Of a stretch of DNA of 64,000 nucleotides, positions 19,596-28,924 are shown piece by piece. Origin of the DNA: CAVORD01 sp963698535 (lineage in GTDB: Bacteria > Bacteroidota > Bacteroidia > Bacteroidales > VadinHA17); assembly GCA_963698535.1 (NCBI GenBank), contig CAVORD010000003.1, positions 11,458-75,457 of the forward strand, read 5' to 3'. The position numbers and the translations under genes were made by a program. The notes beneath the pieces are model-generated. The model was not told the DNA's origin. It did not search any database and saw nothing but the letters and a program-made list of their open reading frames with translations. How positions within the stretch are numbered: position 1 is the first letter of the stretch; every line of letters begins with the position of its first letter.

Positions 19596-20888
19596 TCACA
19601 CTATCTCTGCCACCACAAAGGTACTGCCACCAATAAATACCAGATCACGGTCGGCAGCGTCTGCAGTAGCACGGTGCAAGGCATCTGCAACAGTAGCAAA
19701 TGAATGTCCTCTCAATCCGTATTCTTTGGCTCTCGCCATAAGAAGATTTTCATCAAGTGCACGCGGGAGCGCTGCTCTTGTAAAATAGTATTCAGCATCA
19801 ACGGGAAAAAGGGGCAGTACTGTCGAAAGATCTTTGTCGTTAACTACTCCCAGCACTATCCTGAGCTTCTCATGCTCTATAGCCTTAAGCTGACTCATAA
19901 CATGTTCCAGTCCCTCCTTGTTATGCCCGGTATCGCAAATGGTAAGGGGATTGGTTCCTAGAATCTGCCATCGTCCCAGAAGGCCGGTATTTCTCACAAC
20001 ATTTCGAATCCCGGAGAAGAGATGAGCATCATCAACACTAAGTGTTTTCCTGATTTGCCTTACCGACTCCATTACAGTTTGAATGTTTTTTGTCTGATAG
20101 GAACCACCAAGGGGGATAGTACCTTCAATTGCCGGGCCTTCACTCTTCTTTTCGCTGACACTGAAATCCCTTATGCCTGTCAGGTTGTCGATTTCGCCCA
20201 GGTTACACTCCCAGAGAGTGTCAGCAAAATAGAGAGGTGACTTCCTGTCACCGGCAATGGTCCTGAAAACCTGCTCAGAAAAAGGGGCAGTCTCTCCAAT
20301 TACCACAGGTATACCTTGCTTAATTATTCCACCTTTCTCTCTGGCTACATCGGAAAGTGTTGGACCGAGGAACTCCAGATGATCTGTTCCTATGTTGGTG
20401 ATAACCGACAACAATGGTGTTACAATATTAGTTGAATCGAGTCGCCCGCCCATGCCAACCTCTACTACGGCAACATCTGTCTTTTCATTGGCAAAATGCG
20501 CAAACGCCATAGCAACCGTCATCTCGAAAAATGAAGGCTCATGCTTCTCCATCGCGCCCCAGTGCTCAGCAACAAAGTCCACCACTTTGTCCTCAGGTAT
20601 CATTACCCCGTTTATTTTTATTCTCTCCCTGAAATCACGAAGGTGCGGTGAGGTGTAAAGTCCGGTTTTATACCCTGCCTCGGCAAGTACGGAAGCGAGT
20701 ATGTGAGCCACCGATCCCTTGCCGTTGGTGCCTGCTATATGTATGGTTTTAAATGCTTTATGAGGGTTGCCAAAATAGTCGTCGAGTGCAAGGGTAGTAT
20801 CCAGATCTGCCTTATATGCCGCCTTTCCAATCCGCTGATAAGCAGGTAGTTGGCGGTAAAGAAATTCGAGGGTCTCTTTGTAGGTCAT
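19596..20888 (-). CDS. folC: Folylpolyglutamate synthase / dihydrofolate synthase
   Basis: A 430-residue Mur-ligase-family enzyme adding glutamate to folates (and to dihydropteroate if bifunctional). The P-loop is IAGTNGKGSVAH, followed by the folate-loop motif GLYTSPHLRDFRERIKING. The central domain has VVEVGMGGRLDSTNIV and TNIGTDHLEFLG, both diagnostic. The length is normal for FolC. It is transcribed alone. Assignment is firm. Confidence 0.95.
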   Translation of the reverse strand: MTYKETLEFLYRQLPAYQRIGKAAYKADLDTTLALDDYFGNPHKAFKTIHIAGTNGKGSVAHILASVLAEAGYKTGLYTSPHLRDFRERIKINGVMIPEDKVVDFVAEHWGAMEKHEPSFFEMTVAMAFAHFANEKTDVAVVEVGMGGRLDSTNIVTPLLSVITNIGTDHLEFLGPTLSDVAREKGGIIKQGIPVVIGETAPFSEQVFRTIAGDRKSPLYFADTLWECNLGEIDNLTGIRDFSVSEKKSEGPAIEGTIPLGGSYQTKNIQTVMESVRQIRKTLSVDDAHLFSGIRNVVRNTGLLGRWQILGTNPLTICDTGHNKEGLEHVMSQLKAIEHEKLRIVLGVVNDKDLSTVLPLFPVDAEYYFTRAALPRALDENLLMARAKEYGLRGHSFATVADALHRATADAADRDLVFIGGSTFVVAEIV

Positions 20889-20905
20889 CGGGGTAATTCA
20901 ATATG

Positions 20906-20913
20906 CAAAAATA
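20906..20913 (-). promoter_or_regulatory. -7 element upstream of folC
   Basis: On the minus strand this reads TATTTTTG, an exact TAnnTTTG match 17 bases before the folC start. The -33 box is not evident. Confidence 0.55.
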
Positions 20914-21004
20914 GAATAGTTTGGTTAAAAAATACTTTATGCGCTTAGTAAGTAAAAAAGGTTTTACCACCAAGGTACCACTGTAAAGGTTATCAGTTCT
21001 TCGA

Positions 21005-21058
21005 ACACCCACCCTACCTCCCGCCCAAGGCAGGACAGGCTCTCCCAAGAGGGGATCA
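21005..21058. repeat. Second copy of a dispersed intergenic palindromic repeat
   Basis: It begins ACACCCACCCTACCTCCCGC and ends GGCTCTCCCAAGAGGGGATC. The ends match those of 11278-11370, while the middle is about 40 bases shorter. It lies between the divergent folC and phoH genes. Confidence 0.6.
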
Positions 21059-21126
21059 ATACAGCTGAAACTTAGCTTTGCTCACTTTTGAATCGATTCA
21101 GGGCAGTAATCTATCTCCAAAAACTT

Positions 21127-21134
21127 TATCTTTA
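21127..21134 (+). promoter_or_regulatory. -7 element upstream of the PhoH-like gene
   Basis: TATCTTTA fits TAnnTTTA, 34 bases before ATG 21169. No convincing -33 partner is present. Confidence 0.45.
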
Positions 21135-21168
21135 GGATTAATAGAAACCTCTGGTAAGAACAATTGCT

Positions 21169-22506
21169 ATGGCCAAGAAAAAAGTACATAAGAAGATTTT
21201 CATCCTCGATACAAATGTTCTGTTGCATGATTATAAGTGCATCTACAATTTTGAGGAGAATGATGTAATTATACCAATCGTTGTCCTTGAGGAGCTTGAC
21301 AGGTTCAAGAAGGGTAACGACCAGATAAATTTTCATGCCCGCGAATTCACACGTGAACTCGACAAACTATCCGGCGACCTTCTTCTCTCTGCTGAGATCC
21401 CACTTGGAGAAGGACTTGGCAACCTGCACATTGAGACGGGCAAGGACTTTTCGGAAAGGGTATCACAGTCATTTCCGGAAAAGACACCCGATCACCGTAT
21501 TCTGGCTATTGCCGATTATGTGTGCAATAACAGGAAGGATATTGAGATCATACTCATATCAAAAGATATTAACCTAAGGATGAAAGCCAAGTCTCTCGGG
21601 ATCATTGCACAGGACTATGAGAACGATAAGGTTGCCAATATTGACGACCTATACAAAGGCATCGAGACAATAGAAGGCATTGAACCATCCATAATAAACC
21701 AGCTTTACGAACAGGCAGACGGTATTGAGATGCAGGAGTCGGGGTTTGGCATTGAGACAACAGGACATAAGTTCTATATCCTTAAAAACAACGGAGCCAG
21801 CGCTCTGGCACATTATAACCCGGTTTCCAAAAAGCTGAACAGGGTACTGAAACAGACTACCTATGGCATTGATCCGCGAAATGCTGAGCAGACCTTTGCC
21901 TTTGAGGCATTAATGAATCCCGACATCCAGCTTGTGAGTCTTACAGGCAAGGCAGGAACAGGAAAGACACTTCTTGCCCTGGCCTCAGCCTTGCAGCAAC
22001 AAAAAAGATACAAGCAGGTATTTCTGGCGCGTCCCATAGTGCCCCTTGCCAACAGGGATATCGGCTTCCTTCCGGGAGATGTTAAGGAGAAGATAGAACC
22101 TTACATGCAGCCACTGTTCGACAACCTTACGGTTATCAAGCATAAGTTCAGCCACCAGAGCCCTGAGTTCATCAGGATAAACGACATGGTCAAGGAGGAG
22201 AAACTGGTTATCACACCACTTGCATTTATCAGGGGAAGGAGCCTTTCCAATATCTTTTTCATTGTTGATGAGGCACAAAACTTAACCCCTCACGAGATAA
22301 AAACGATAATCACACGTGCCGGAGAAGGAACCAAGATGGTATTCACCGGTGATATTGAACAGATAGACTCCCCATACCTTGACACTGCATCTAATGGTCT
22401 GACCTACCTGAGCGACAAGATGAAGAATCAGGATATCTTTGCTCATGTTAACCTCATCAAGGGTGAAAGAAGTTTCCTCGCCGACCTTGCAAGCAGATTA
22501 TTATAA
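21169..22506 (+). CDS. PIN-domain/PhoH-like ATPase (PhoH2 type)
   Basis: A 445-residue two-domain protein. The N-terminal PIN nuclease domain (about 1-150) shows KIFILDTNVLLHDY and VVLEELDRFKKG, with the acidic residues of the active site. The C-terminal PhoH ATPase domain (about 230-445) has Walker A GKAGTGKT and Walker B FFIVDEAQNL. This PIN-PhoH fusion (YlaK/PhoH2) is an RNA helicase/ribonuclease in studied bacteria. It begins a plus-strand run and is followed after 9 bases by a SixA-like phosphatase. Confidence 0.92.
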   Translation: MAKKKVHKKIFILDTNVLLHDYKCIYNFEENDVIIPIVVLEELDRFKKGNDQINFHAREFTRELDKLSGDLLLSAEIPLGEGLGNLHIETGKDFSERVSQSFPEKTPDHRILAIADYVCNNRKDIEIILISKDINLRMKAKSLGIIAQDYENDKVANIDDLYKGIETIEGIEPSIINQLYEQADGIEMQESGFGIETTGHKFYILKNNGASALAHYNPVSKKLNRVLKQTTYGIDPRNAEQTFAFEALMNPDIQLVSLTGKAGTGKTLLALASALQQQKRYKQVFLARPIVPLANRDIGFLPGDVKEKIEPYMQPLFDNLTVIKHKFSHQSPEFIRINDMVKEEKLVITPLAFIRGRSLSNIFFIVDEAQNLTPHEIKTIITRAGEGTKMVFTGDIEQIDSPYLDTASNGLTYLSDKMKNQDIFAHVNLIKGERSFLADLASRLL

Positions 22507-22515
22507 ATTATTGTT

Positions 22516-23019
22516 ATGGCACTGGAATTGGTTTTAGTTCGTCACGGCGACGCTCTCTCCGGCAAAGCCGGAATAAAGGATATCGACAGAACCTTGTCTC
22601 ATCAGGGCATCATCGGATCGGTGCAGATGGCATCCAAACTTCTGCAGGAGGGATTTGACCCTGAGGCAGTTTATACAAGCCCGGCAGCAAGAGCAATGCA
22701 CACGGCTATGATCTTCACAAGAACCCTCCAGAAAGGGACAAACATCATTGAGCTGGTTGATGATCTCTATTACGGGACCTCCTCCACCATAATTGAGTGG
22801 ATAACAGAGACATATGACGGAATAAAGAGCCTGGTTATTGTAGGTCATAATCCGGGTATAACCGAGATCGTCAACACCCTTTCGCAGGGCAGGTCGGCCT
22901 TTATGCCAACAAATGGAATAGCATGGTTCAAGTTCGACACTGCATCATGGGGAAAGGTGCCTGAATCGAATCTCGCATCATTCCGGTTCTTTGCTCCCCC
23001 CGGAGATAATGATGAATGA
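22516..23019 (+). CDS. SixA-like histidine phosphatase
   Basis: A 167-residue histidine phosphatase of the short SixA branch. The catalytic RHG is in LVLVRHGDAL near the N-terminus and the second catalytic His is in IVGHNPGI. TSPAARAMHTA is also typical of the family. SixA dephosphorylates phosphohistidine on phosphotransfer proteins in E. coli; the target here is unknown. It is placed 9 bases after the PhoH-like gene, so the two are probably co-transcribed. Confidence 0.9.
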   Translation: MALELVLVRHGDALSGKAGIKDIDRTLSHQGIIGSVQMASKLLQEGFDPEAVYTSPAARAMHTAMIFTRTLQKGTNIIELVDDLYYGTSSTIIEWITETYDGIKSLVIVGHNPGITEIVNTLSQGRSAFMPTNGIAWFKFDTASWGKVPESNLASFRFFAPPGDNDE

Positions 23020-23042
23020 CCCATCATTTTTGGTAAAACAAC

Positions 23043-23050
23043 TATCTTTG
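23043..23050 (+). promoter_or_regulatory. -7 element upstream of mtaB
   Basis: TATCTTTG is an exact TAnnTTTG match, 20 bases before the mtaB start at 23070. It suggests that mtaB and the genes after it have their own promoter. No TTTG at the right distance was found. Confidence 0.55.
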
Positions 23051-23069
23051 CAGCCACACTTTTTGATCT

Positions 23070-24368
23070 ATGAGCAACAGGAAGAAAATTGCATTCCACA
23101 CTCTGGGCTGCAAGCTAAATTTTGCAGAGACAAGTACATTGGCCCGCTCCTTTCCGGCTGATGAATTTGAGCGTGTCGGCTATGGTGACGTTGCCGATGT
23201 ATATGTTATCAATACATGCTCTGTAACCGATGCTGCCGACAAGAAGTGCCGCCAGGCCATAACAAAGGTCCTGAATCAGTCACCCAGGGCCTTTGTCGCC
23301 GTGGTAGGCTGTTATGCACAACTCAAGCCCGAAGAGATAGCAGCTATCCCGGGTGTAGACCTCGTTCTGGGATCAAATGAGAAATTCGACATATCGCTTT
23401 ACACATCAACACTTAAAAAGAGAGCTGTCCCGGAAATTCATTCATGCGAGCTTAAGCCCTCTGACTCATTCTTCCCTTCTTGGTCGGCAGGCGACAGGAC
23501 ACGCTCATTTCTAAAGGTACAGGATGGTTGTGATTACAGTTGCACCTATTGCACTATCCCAATGGCAAGAGGGAAAAGCCGCAACCCAAAGATAGAGGTG
23601 ATCGTTAAGGAGGCTCAGGAGATAGTTGCATCAGGGGTTAAGGAGATAGTGCTTACGGGTGTCAATACCGGGGACTTCGGTAAATCAACCGGAGAGAACT
23701 TCAACGACCTGCTCAAGGCTCTTACCGAGGTTGAAGGGATGAAAAGGATAAGGGTATCATCGATAGAACCTAACCTCATCACCGACGAGGTGATCGATCA
23801 GTTCGCATCATCCGGGGTACTGATGCCTCACTTCCATATTCCCCTTCAGAGCGGATGTAACAGGATCCTGGGACTTATGGCGCGACGTTACCGGAGAGAA
23901 CTTTTTGCCGACAGGTTAAACAGGATCAGGAAACTCATTCCTCATGCCTCGGTAGGGGCAGATGTTATAGTAGGTTTCCCGGGTGAAACGGAAGAGGATT
24001 ACAACGATACCTTTAACTTCCTCCTTGACCTGCCTCTTTCCTATTTGCATGTTTTTTCCTATTCATCAAGACCAGGCACAAAAGCTGAAAATATGGAGGG
24101 CAAAGTGGCAAAGGCTGATATTACCGCTCGCAGTAAATCACTCAACAAGCTATCGGCAATAAAGAAAAAAAGCTTCATGGAGGAGAACAGAGGAAGGATC
24201 GATGAGGTTCTCTTTGAAGGCAAAAGAGCAGGAGGAGTGATATCCGGCTTCACCCGCAATTATATCCGTGTGGATGTACCATGGCAGAAAGAGCTTAAAG
24301 GTAATATCGCCTCTGTGAAGCTTTTGGAAATTAACGATGAAGAAACAATGAATTGCCAGTTGTTATGA
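23070..24368 (+). CDS. mtaB: tRNA t6A37 methylthiotransferase (MtaB-type)
   Basis: A 432-residue radical SAM enzyme that turns t6A37 into ms2t6A37 in ANN-decoding tRNAs. The N-terminal methylthiotransferase domain begins AFHTLGCKLNFAET, with conserved cysteines also in NTCSVTDAADKKC and VVGCYAQ. The radical SAM cluster motif is CDYSCTYC. HIPLQSGCNRILGLMARRY is a further family signature, and a TRAM-like C-terminus follows. The CKLNFAE form points to MtaB rather than MiaB or RimO. Its stop codon overlaps the next start (ATGA), so the two are coupled. Confidence 0.94.
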   Translation: MSNRKKIAFHTLGCKLNFAETSTLARSFPADEFERVGYGDVADVYVINTCSVTDAADKKCRQAITKVLNQSPRAFVAVVGCYAQLKPEEIAAIPGVDLVLGSNEKFDISLYTSTLKKRAVPEIHSCELKPSDSFFPSWSAGDRTRSFLKVQDGCDYSCTYCTIPMARGKSRNPKIEVIVKEAQEIVASGVKEIVLTGVNTGDFGKSTGENFNDLLKALTEVEGMKRIRVSSIEPNLITDEVIDQFASSGVLMPHFHIPLQSGCNRILGLMARRYRRELFADRLNRIRKLIPHASVGADVIVGFPGETEEDYNDTFNFLLDLPLSYLHVFSYSSRPGTKAENMEGKVAKADITARSKSLNKLSAIKKKSFMEENRGRIDEVLFEGKRAGGVISGFTRNYIRVDVPWQKELKGNIASVKLLEINDEETMNCQLL

Positions 24369-25168
24369 CAACACCTGAACTGAAAAAAATAGTGGCATCG
24401 GTATGCACCATAGCCATGGAAGTAGGATCTCTTATCAGAAATTCCTCTTCTTCTTACTCTAAAGATTCGATAATCACAAAAGGGCTTCACGACCTTGTGA
24501 GTGAGGTAGACCTTGCATCTGAGAAGATATTGGTGGAACGACTCTCTGAGCTCTTGCCGGAAGCAGGCATCATGGCCGAGGAAGGATCGGGGAAATCAGA
24601 CCACGAAAGATATGTATGGATCATCGACCCCCTTGACGGAACAACCAACTTCCTTCACTCTCTCCCGCCCTACTCTGTCAGCATAGGATTGACAGACAAT
24701 GGTGTTCCCGTAGCCGGCGTTGTTTACGAAATTGGTAAGGATGAACTGTTCTACGCATGGCAGGGTGGCGGGGCCTGGCTCAATGGCAGGAGGATAGGCG
24801 TCACCGCTACCAGTGATCCGCAGGATACTCTTGCTGCTACAGGATTCCCCTTCAGGGATTTCAGCCGTATGGATGGTTTCCTGAAGTGTCTGGAACATTT
24901 TTTCAGAAACACCCGAGGTGTTAGGAGAATGGGATCGGCCTCCGTTGACCTGGCCTATGTGGCGGCCGGAAGATTCGATTTCTATTTTGAATATGCCCTG
25001 AAACCATGGGACATAGCAGCAGGAATGGTAATCGTGAGTGAAGCCGGTGGCAAAGCCACAAATTTCAACGGTGAAGAGAACGATATTTCGGGTATCGACA
25101 TAATTGCCTCCAACGGGGTTATGCATAAATATGTTACAGAAATTGTAAGTAAATTTATATCCCGATAA
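24365..25168 (+). CDS. Inositol monophosphatase family protein (SuhB-like)
   Basis: About 267 residues. Metal and substrate motifs are clear: MAEEGSG, WIIDPLDGTTNFLHSLP, and KPWDIAAGMVIVSEAGGK near the C-terminus. It is a Mg2+- and Li+-sensitive sugar-phosphate phosphatase; substrates in bacteria include inositol-1-phosphate and related compounds, so the exact one is open. The frame could begin at 24353, but ATG 24365 overlaps the mtaB stop in the ATGA arrangement and is preferred. It is followed after 10 bases by an acyltransferase. Confidence 0.92.
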   Translation: MTTPELKKIVASVCTIAMEVGSLIRNSSSSYSKDSIITKGLHDLVSEVDLASEKILVERLSELLPEAGIMAEEGSGKSDHERYVWIIDPLDGTTNFLHSLPPYSVSIGLTDNGVPVAGVVYEIGKDELFYAWQGGGAWLNGRRIGVTATSDPQDTLAATGFPFRDFSRMDGFLKCLEHFFRNTRGVRRMGSASVDLAYVAAGRFDFYFEYALKPWDIAAGMVIVSEAGGKATNFNGEENDISGIDIIASNGVMHKYVTEIVSKFISR

Positions 25169-25178
25169 CCAACCTCTG

Positions 25179-26054
25179 ATGAGTGCATTTTCATTCCGTA
25201 TCCTTTACTCTTTTATCTGGATAATCACTCTCCTTCCTATGAGAGTGCTTTACATTTTTTCCGGACCAGTCTATCTGATACTATATCATATAACAGGATA
25301 CAGACGAAAGGTAGTTGCCGATAACCTTAAGAATGCATTCCCTGAGAAGAGCGATACAGAACTCGCTGAAATTGGCCGCAAATATTACCGTCACCTCACC
25401 GATCTCTTTCTCGAGGCGCTACGGATGACTCATATCGGAGAGAAAAGCATGAGACGACGGTACAGGGTGGTAGATAACGGCCTGCTCAAAAAACTGAAGG
25501 ATGAGAAGAGAGATGTGATTCTGGTATGCGGACATTATGGCAACTGGGAGTGGCTGCCGGCATTCCCGTTATATACCGACTACAAGGTCATATCCATCTA
25601 CAAACCACTGGCCGACAAGCGATTCGAGAAGGTGATAAACAGGAACAGATCAAAATTCGGGTTAAAGCTTGCTCCCATGTCAACAATTCTCAGGGAGATA
25701 ATTACATACCGCAAGGAGGGGATCAACACTATCTCGGCCTTTGTTTCCGATCAGACACCTGCCAAAAGTGAGATCAACTACTGGACAACATTTCTGAATC
25801 AGGATACACCTGTTTATATTGGGGTTGAAAAAGTAGCGGAGAAGTTTGACATGGCTATTGTTTTTATGAACATGAAGAAGGTTGGCAGAGGCTATTACGA
25901 TGTGGAGCTTGAACTTTTGTTCGACCATACCGGAGGATTACCTGAGTATCATGTTACGGAAGCGCATGTGAGAAAACTGGAAGAGAAGATCCGGGAAGCA
26001 CCTGAGTACTGGCTATGGAGCCATCGAAGGTGGAAACATAAAAAGGTGAAATGA
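25179..26054 (+). CDS. Lipid A biosynthesis-type lauroyl/myristoyl acyltransferase (LpxL/HtrB family)
   Basis: A 291-residue membrane-associated acyltransferase. It has an N-terminal hydrophobic segment (about 5-35) and the catalytic HxxxxE in VCGHYGNWEWLPAF, the LpxL-family motif. The region after ISAFVSDQTP is also typical (SDQxP). It probably adds a secondary acyl chain to lipid A at the inner membrane. It overlaps the following glycosyltransferase by 4 bases, in an operon with IMPase, GT2 and phosphoesterase genes. Confidence 0.9.
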   Translation: MSAFSFRILYSFIWIITLLPMRVLYIFSGPVYLILYHITGYRRKVVADNLKNAFPEKSDTELAEIGRKYYRHLTDLFLEALRMTHIGEKSMRRRYRVVDNGLLKKLKDEKRDVILVCGHYGNWEWLPAFPLYTDYKVISIYKPLADKRFEKVINRNRSKFGLKLAPMSTILREIITYRKEGINTISAFVSDQTPAKSEINYWTTFLNQDTPVYIGVEKVAEKFDMAIVFMNMKKVGRGYYDVELELLFDHTGGLPEYHVTEAHVRKLEEKIREAPEYWLWSHRRWKHKKVK

Positions 26055-27076
26055 TGACTGAAACAGCAATTGTCATTCTCAACTGGAACGGTATTGAATT
26101 CCTTAAAAAATACCTGCCTCTGCTGATCAGGGAGAGTTCGGAAGAAGGTGTAGCAATAGTCGTTGCCGACAATGGGTCTGCTGATGGAAGCGTAAAATGG
26201 CTAAAGGAAAATCAGGGTGAGGTAAGGATAGTTGAAATCGGCAAAAACCTGGGATTTGCCGGCGGATACAACTACGCTCTTCAGAGGACAGACGCAAAAT
26301 ATTACATTCTCATAAACTCCGACATAGAGGTTACTCCCGGTTGGATCACCCCTTTAACAAAAAGATTAAAGGCCGATCCGCTGGTGGCTGCCGTACAACC
26401 TAAAATACTGTCGCTCAATAACCGATCACAATTTGAACATGCCGGCGCCGCAGGCGGATTCATCGACCGCAATGGCTATCCCTTTTGCCGGGGAAGGATA
26501 CTCTCGCACTGCGAGACAGATAATGGCCAGTATGACGACCTGTCAGAAATAACCTGGGCCAGCGGTGCATGTATGGCTATCAGGGCTGACCTTTTCAGGA
26601 AGGCCGGTGGATTCGACGACACCTTCTTCGCACACATGGAGGAGATAGACCTTTGCTGGAGACTTAAAGGAATGGGCTATAAGATAGAATATACTTACGA
26701 GTCAGTAGTGTATCACGTTGGAGGAGGAACTTTGCCATATGACTCACCTTTCAAGGTCTATCTCAACTTCAGGAACAACCTTTTTATGCTCTTCAAAAAC
26801 CTCCCTCCACGATGGTTTGGTCTGAAAATATTTTTCAGGATGAAGCTCGACGGCATCGCCGCCATCAGATTCCTCTTTTCAGGAGAAGGGAAACTCTTTA
26901 TTGCTGTGATGAAGGCACATCTTCATTTCTGGAGGTCGCTACGCAGGTTAATAAAGGACAGAAAAACCACACAGAAACTCTTTATAAATAACAATATCAA
27001 GGTTCTGGGTAAAAGAAGCATACTCACCGCCTATTATCTTCAGGGTAAAAGAACATTTTGCGAGATAATGCGTTAG
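26051..27076 (+). CDS. GT2-family glycosyltransferase
   Basis: A 341-residue family 2 glycosyltransferase. The N-terminus AIVILNWNGIEFLKKYLP and VVADNGSADGSVKWL form the nucleotide-sugar binding part. NSDIEVTPGW is the DxD-type metal motif, and HMEEIDLCWRLKGMGYKI is the typical acceptor-side ED/DxCWR motif. It resembles rhamnosyl- or dTDP-sugar transferases acting on surface polysaccharide. The C-terminal 90 residues are basic and partly amphipathic, which fits peripheral membrane association. The start overlaps the acyltransferase stop. Donor and acceptor are unknown. Confidence 0.9.
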   Translation: MMTETAIVILNWNGIEFLKKYLPLLIRESSEEGVAIVVADNGSADGSVKWLKENQGEVRIVEIGKNLGFAGGYNYALQRTDAKYYILINSDIEVTPGWITPLTKRLKADPLVAAVQPKILSLNNRSQFEHAGAAGGFIDRNGYPFCRGRILSHCETDNGQYDDLSEITWASGACMAIRADLFRKAGGFDDTFFAHMEEIDLCWRLKGMGYKIEYTYESVVYHVGGGTLPYDSPFKVYLNFRNNLFMLFKNLPPRWFGLKIFFRMKLDGIAAIRFLFSGEGKLFIAVMKAHLHFWRSLRRLIKDRKTTQKLFINNNIKVLGKRSILTAYYLQGKRTFCEIMR

Positions 27077-27082
27077 TGAGTC

Positions 27083-28237
27083 ATGAAAACAAACCAGATC
27101 CTTATATTCTTTTCAATAGTAATTGTTATTTACTCACTTGCCAACCTGTACCTCATTACAAGGGGGATCAAAGCACTTCCGGAGGGAGGTAAGAGCAGGC
27201 TGATCGTAACATTAATACTGATTTTCCTTGCCTTAACCTTCATAGCCGGCAAGATCCTGGAAAGAACCCACTCAGGCATCTTATCCGACGGACTCAATAT
27301 CATAGGAGGCTTCTATCTTGCTTTCCTTCTCTTTGGCTTCTTGTTTGTCCTTCTATTTGATATTATCCTGGTAATTAATACGATAGGGCGGTTCCTTGAC
27401 CCGGATGGCGTTCAAAGATTCAGACAGATCTATATGACTGGGGCATTGGCAGTAAGTATAGTGCTCATTTTTGCAGGCTTCATCAATGCAGTTTCACCGC
27501 GCATAACAAAGTACACCGTAAATGTGGGGAAGCAACTTCAGGGGATTGAGAGCATGAAGGTCATGGCTGTTTCCGACATTCATCTAGGGAGCACCATCAG
27601 GAAGAGGAGCATGAGAAAGCTGTCTTCTATGATAAAGGAGCAGAAGCCCGACCTGCTGCTGCTTCTTGGCGATATTGTTGACGGCGAGATAGAACCTGTT
27701 CTAAGGGACGATCTGCTTAGCTACCTGGAGTGTTCGGGATGTAACTACGGGATTTATGCCATCACCGGCAACCATGAATTTATTGGTGGCGCCGACCGCA
27801 CCATACCATATATTGAGAGCAAGGGCTACCGGCTGCTGAAAGATGAAGTGGTCATCACAAAAGAGGGGTTACAGATAGTTGGAAGGATCGACCGCGATGG
27901 ACAGAGATTTATGGGTAAAGCCAGGATGCCTCTGTCGGATCTTATCTCCCAGACCGATCCTTCAAAGCCGGTTATACTGCTTGATCACCAGCCATACAAA
28001 CTTGATGAATCGGCTAAATACGGTGTAGATCTTCATCTCTCCGGACACACCCACAATGGTCAGTTCTGGCCCTTCTCGCTCATAGTATCATCGATCTTCG
28101 AACTACCCTATGGCTATCTGAAAAAGGGAGATACCAATATTATCGTCTCCAGTGGATTTGGCGTCTGGGGACCAAGGGTACGTATAGGAAGCCGATCGGA
28201 AGTGGTACTGATCGAGATGAAATTCAGTAAAAACTAA
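27083..28237 (+). CDS. Membrane-anchored metallophosphoesterase (YkuE-like)
   Basis: A 384-residue protein. About four transmembrane segments occupy the first 150 residues. A calcineurin-like phosphoesterase domain follows with the metal motifs VMAVSDIHLGS, LLLGDIVDGE, ITGNHEF and LSGHTHNGQFWP. It resembles the YkuE/YaeI group, some members of which hydrolyse UDP-diacylglucosamine or other lipid-linked substrates. That would suit the neighbouring acyltransferase, but activity is not proven. It ends the operon and overlaps the convergent pyrophosphatase gene by 4 bases. Confidence 0.88.
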   Translation: MKTNQILIFFSIVIVIYSLANLYLITRGIKALPEGGKSRLIVTLILIFLALTFIAGKILERTHSGILSDGLNIIGGFYLAFLLFGFLFVLLFDIILVINTIGRFLDPDGVQRFRQIYMTGALAVSIVLIFAGFINAVSPRITKYTVNVGKQLQGIESMKVMAVSDIHLGSTIRKRSMRKLSSMIKEQKPDLLLLLGDIVDGEIEPVLRDDLLSYLECSGCNYGIYAITGNHEFIGGADRTIPYIESKGYRLLKDEVVITKEGLQIVGRIDRDGQRFMGKARMPLSDLISQTDPSKPVILLDHQPYKLDESAKYGVDLHLSGHTHNGQFWPFSLIVSSIFELPYGYLKKGDTNIIVSSGFGVWGPRVRIGSRSEVVLIEMKFSKN

Positions 28238-28917
28238 ACTGACTGTACAGCGTCATTAAGTGATTCAAACCTCTTTCTGTAGTCCTCCATGGAGCGGCGG
28301 ATAACCTTATGGGCCTCTTTCTTGCCATAAACATGGGTTATCTCGCAATCAGCCTTGTTACCCGGCAGATCCTTATAGGTCAGGAAATAGTGTTTGAGCC
28401 TGTTCACTACCACCTCCGGTAACTCCGAGATATCCTCGTAATGGGCATAAACAGCGTCGTGATGCAGTACGGCAATTAGCTTGTCATCTGCCTCATTGCC
28501 ATCGATCATCCGGAATCCGCCTATCGGCTTGGCAATCACAAGGACATTCCCGTGTGCGATCTCTTTCTCGGTAAGAACGCAAATATCTATTGGGTCATTA
28601 TCGCCTTTAATATCTGCTCTCCCGGTGCTTTCACGGCACAGTTGGGCTACCTTTTCGCCGCTGACGGTAAGAGGCAGAAAGCCATATGGAGCAGGTACAA
28701 CATTAGAGTATTTCTGTGGCCTGTCAAGCCTGAGGTAACCTGATACCTTATCGACCTCATATTTGACGGTATCGGTCGGTACCATCTCAATAAAACAGGT
28801 TACAACCTCGGGTGCATTCTCACCAATATCAATACCATGCCATGGGTGTGACATATATCGCAGTCCCATCAGTCGGCCTATGGGATCAAGAAGCCTGTCG
28901 TTCAAAATTCTTTTCAT
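28234..28917 (-). CDS. ppa: Inorganic pyrophosphatase (family I)
   Basis: A 227-residue soluble pyrophosphatase hydrolysing PPi to phosphate. The metal-binding signature GDNDPIDICVL is intact, and YGFLPLTVSGE and DGNEADDKLIAVL are also family-typical. The open frame extends upstream into murF, but ATG 28917 (MKRILNDRLLDP) begins after the murF stop and is chosen. The protein is a little longer than the usual 175-200 residues because of an N-terminal extension. It lies 7 bases after murF, so the two are probably co-transcribed. Confidence 0.9.
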   Translation of the reverse strand: MKRILNDRLLDPIGRLMGLRYMSHPWHGIDIGENAPEVVTCFIEMVPTDTVKYEVDKVSGYLRLDRPQKYSNVVPAPYGFLPLTVSGEKVAQLCRESTGRADIKGDNDPIDICVLTEKEIAHGNVLVIAKPIGGFRMIDGNEADDKLIAVLHHDAVYAHYEDISELPEVVVNRLKHYFLTYKDLPGNKADCEITHVYGKKEAHKVIRRSMEDYRKRFESLNDAVQSV

Positions 28918-28924
28918 CTTACTA

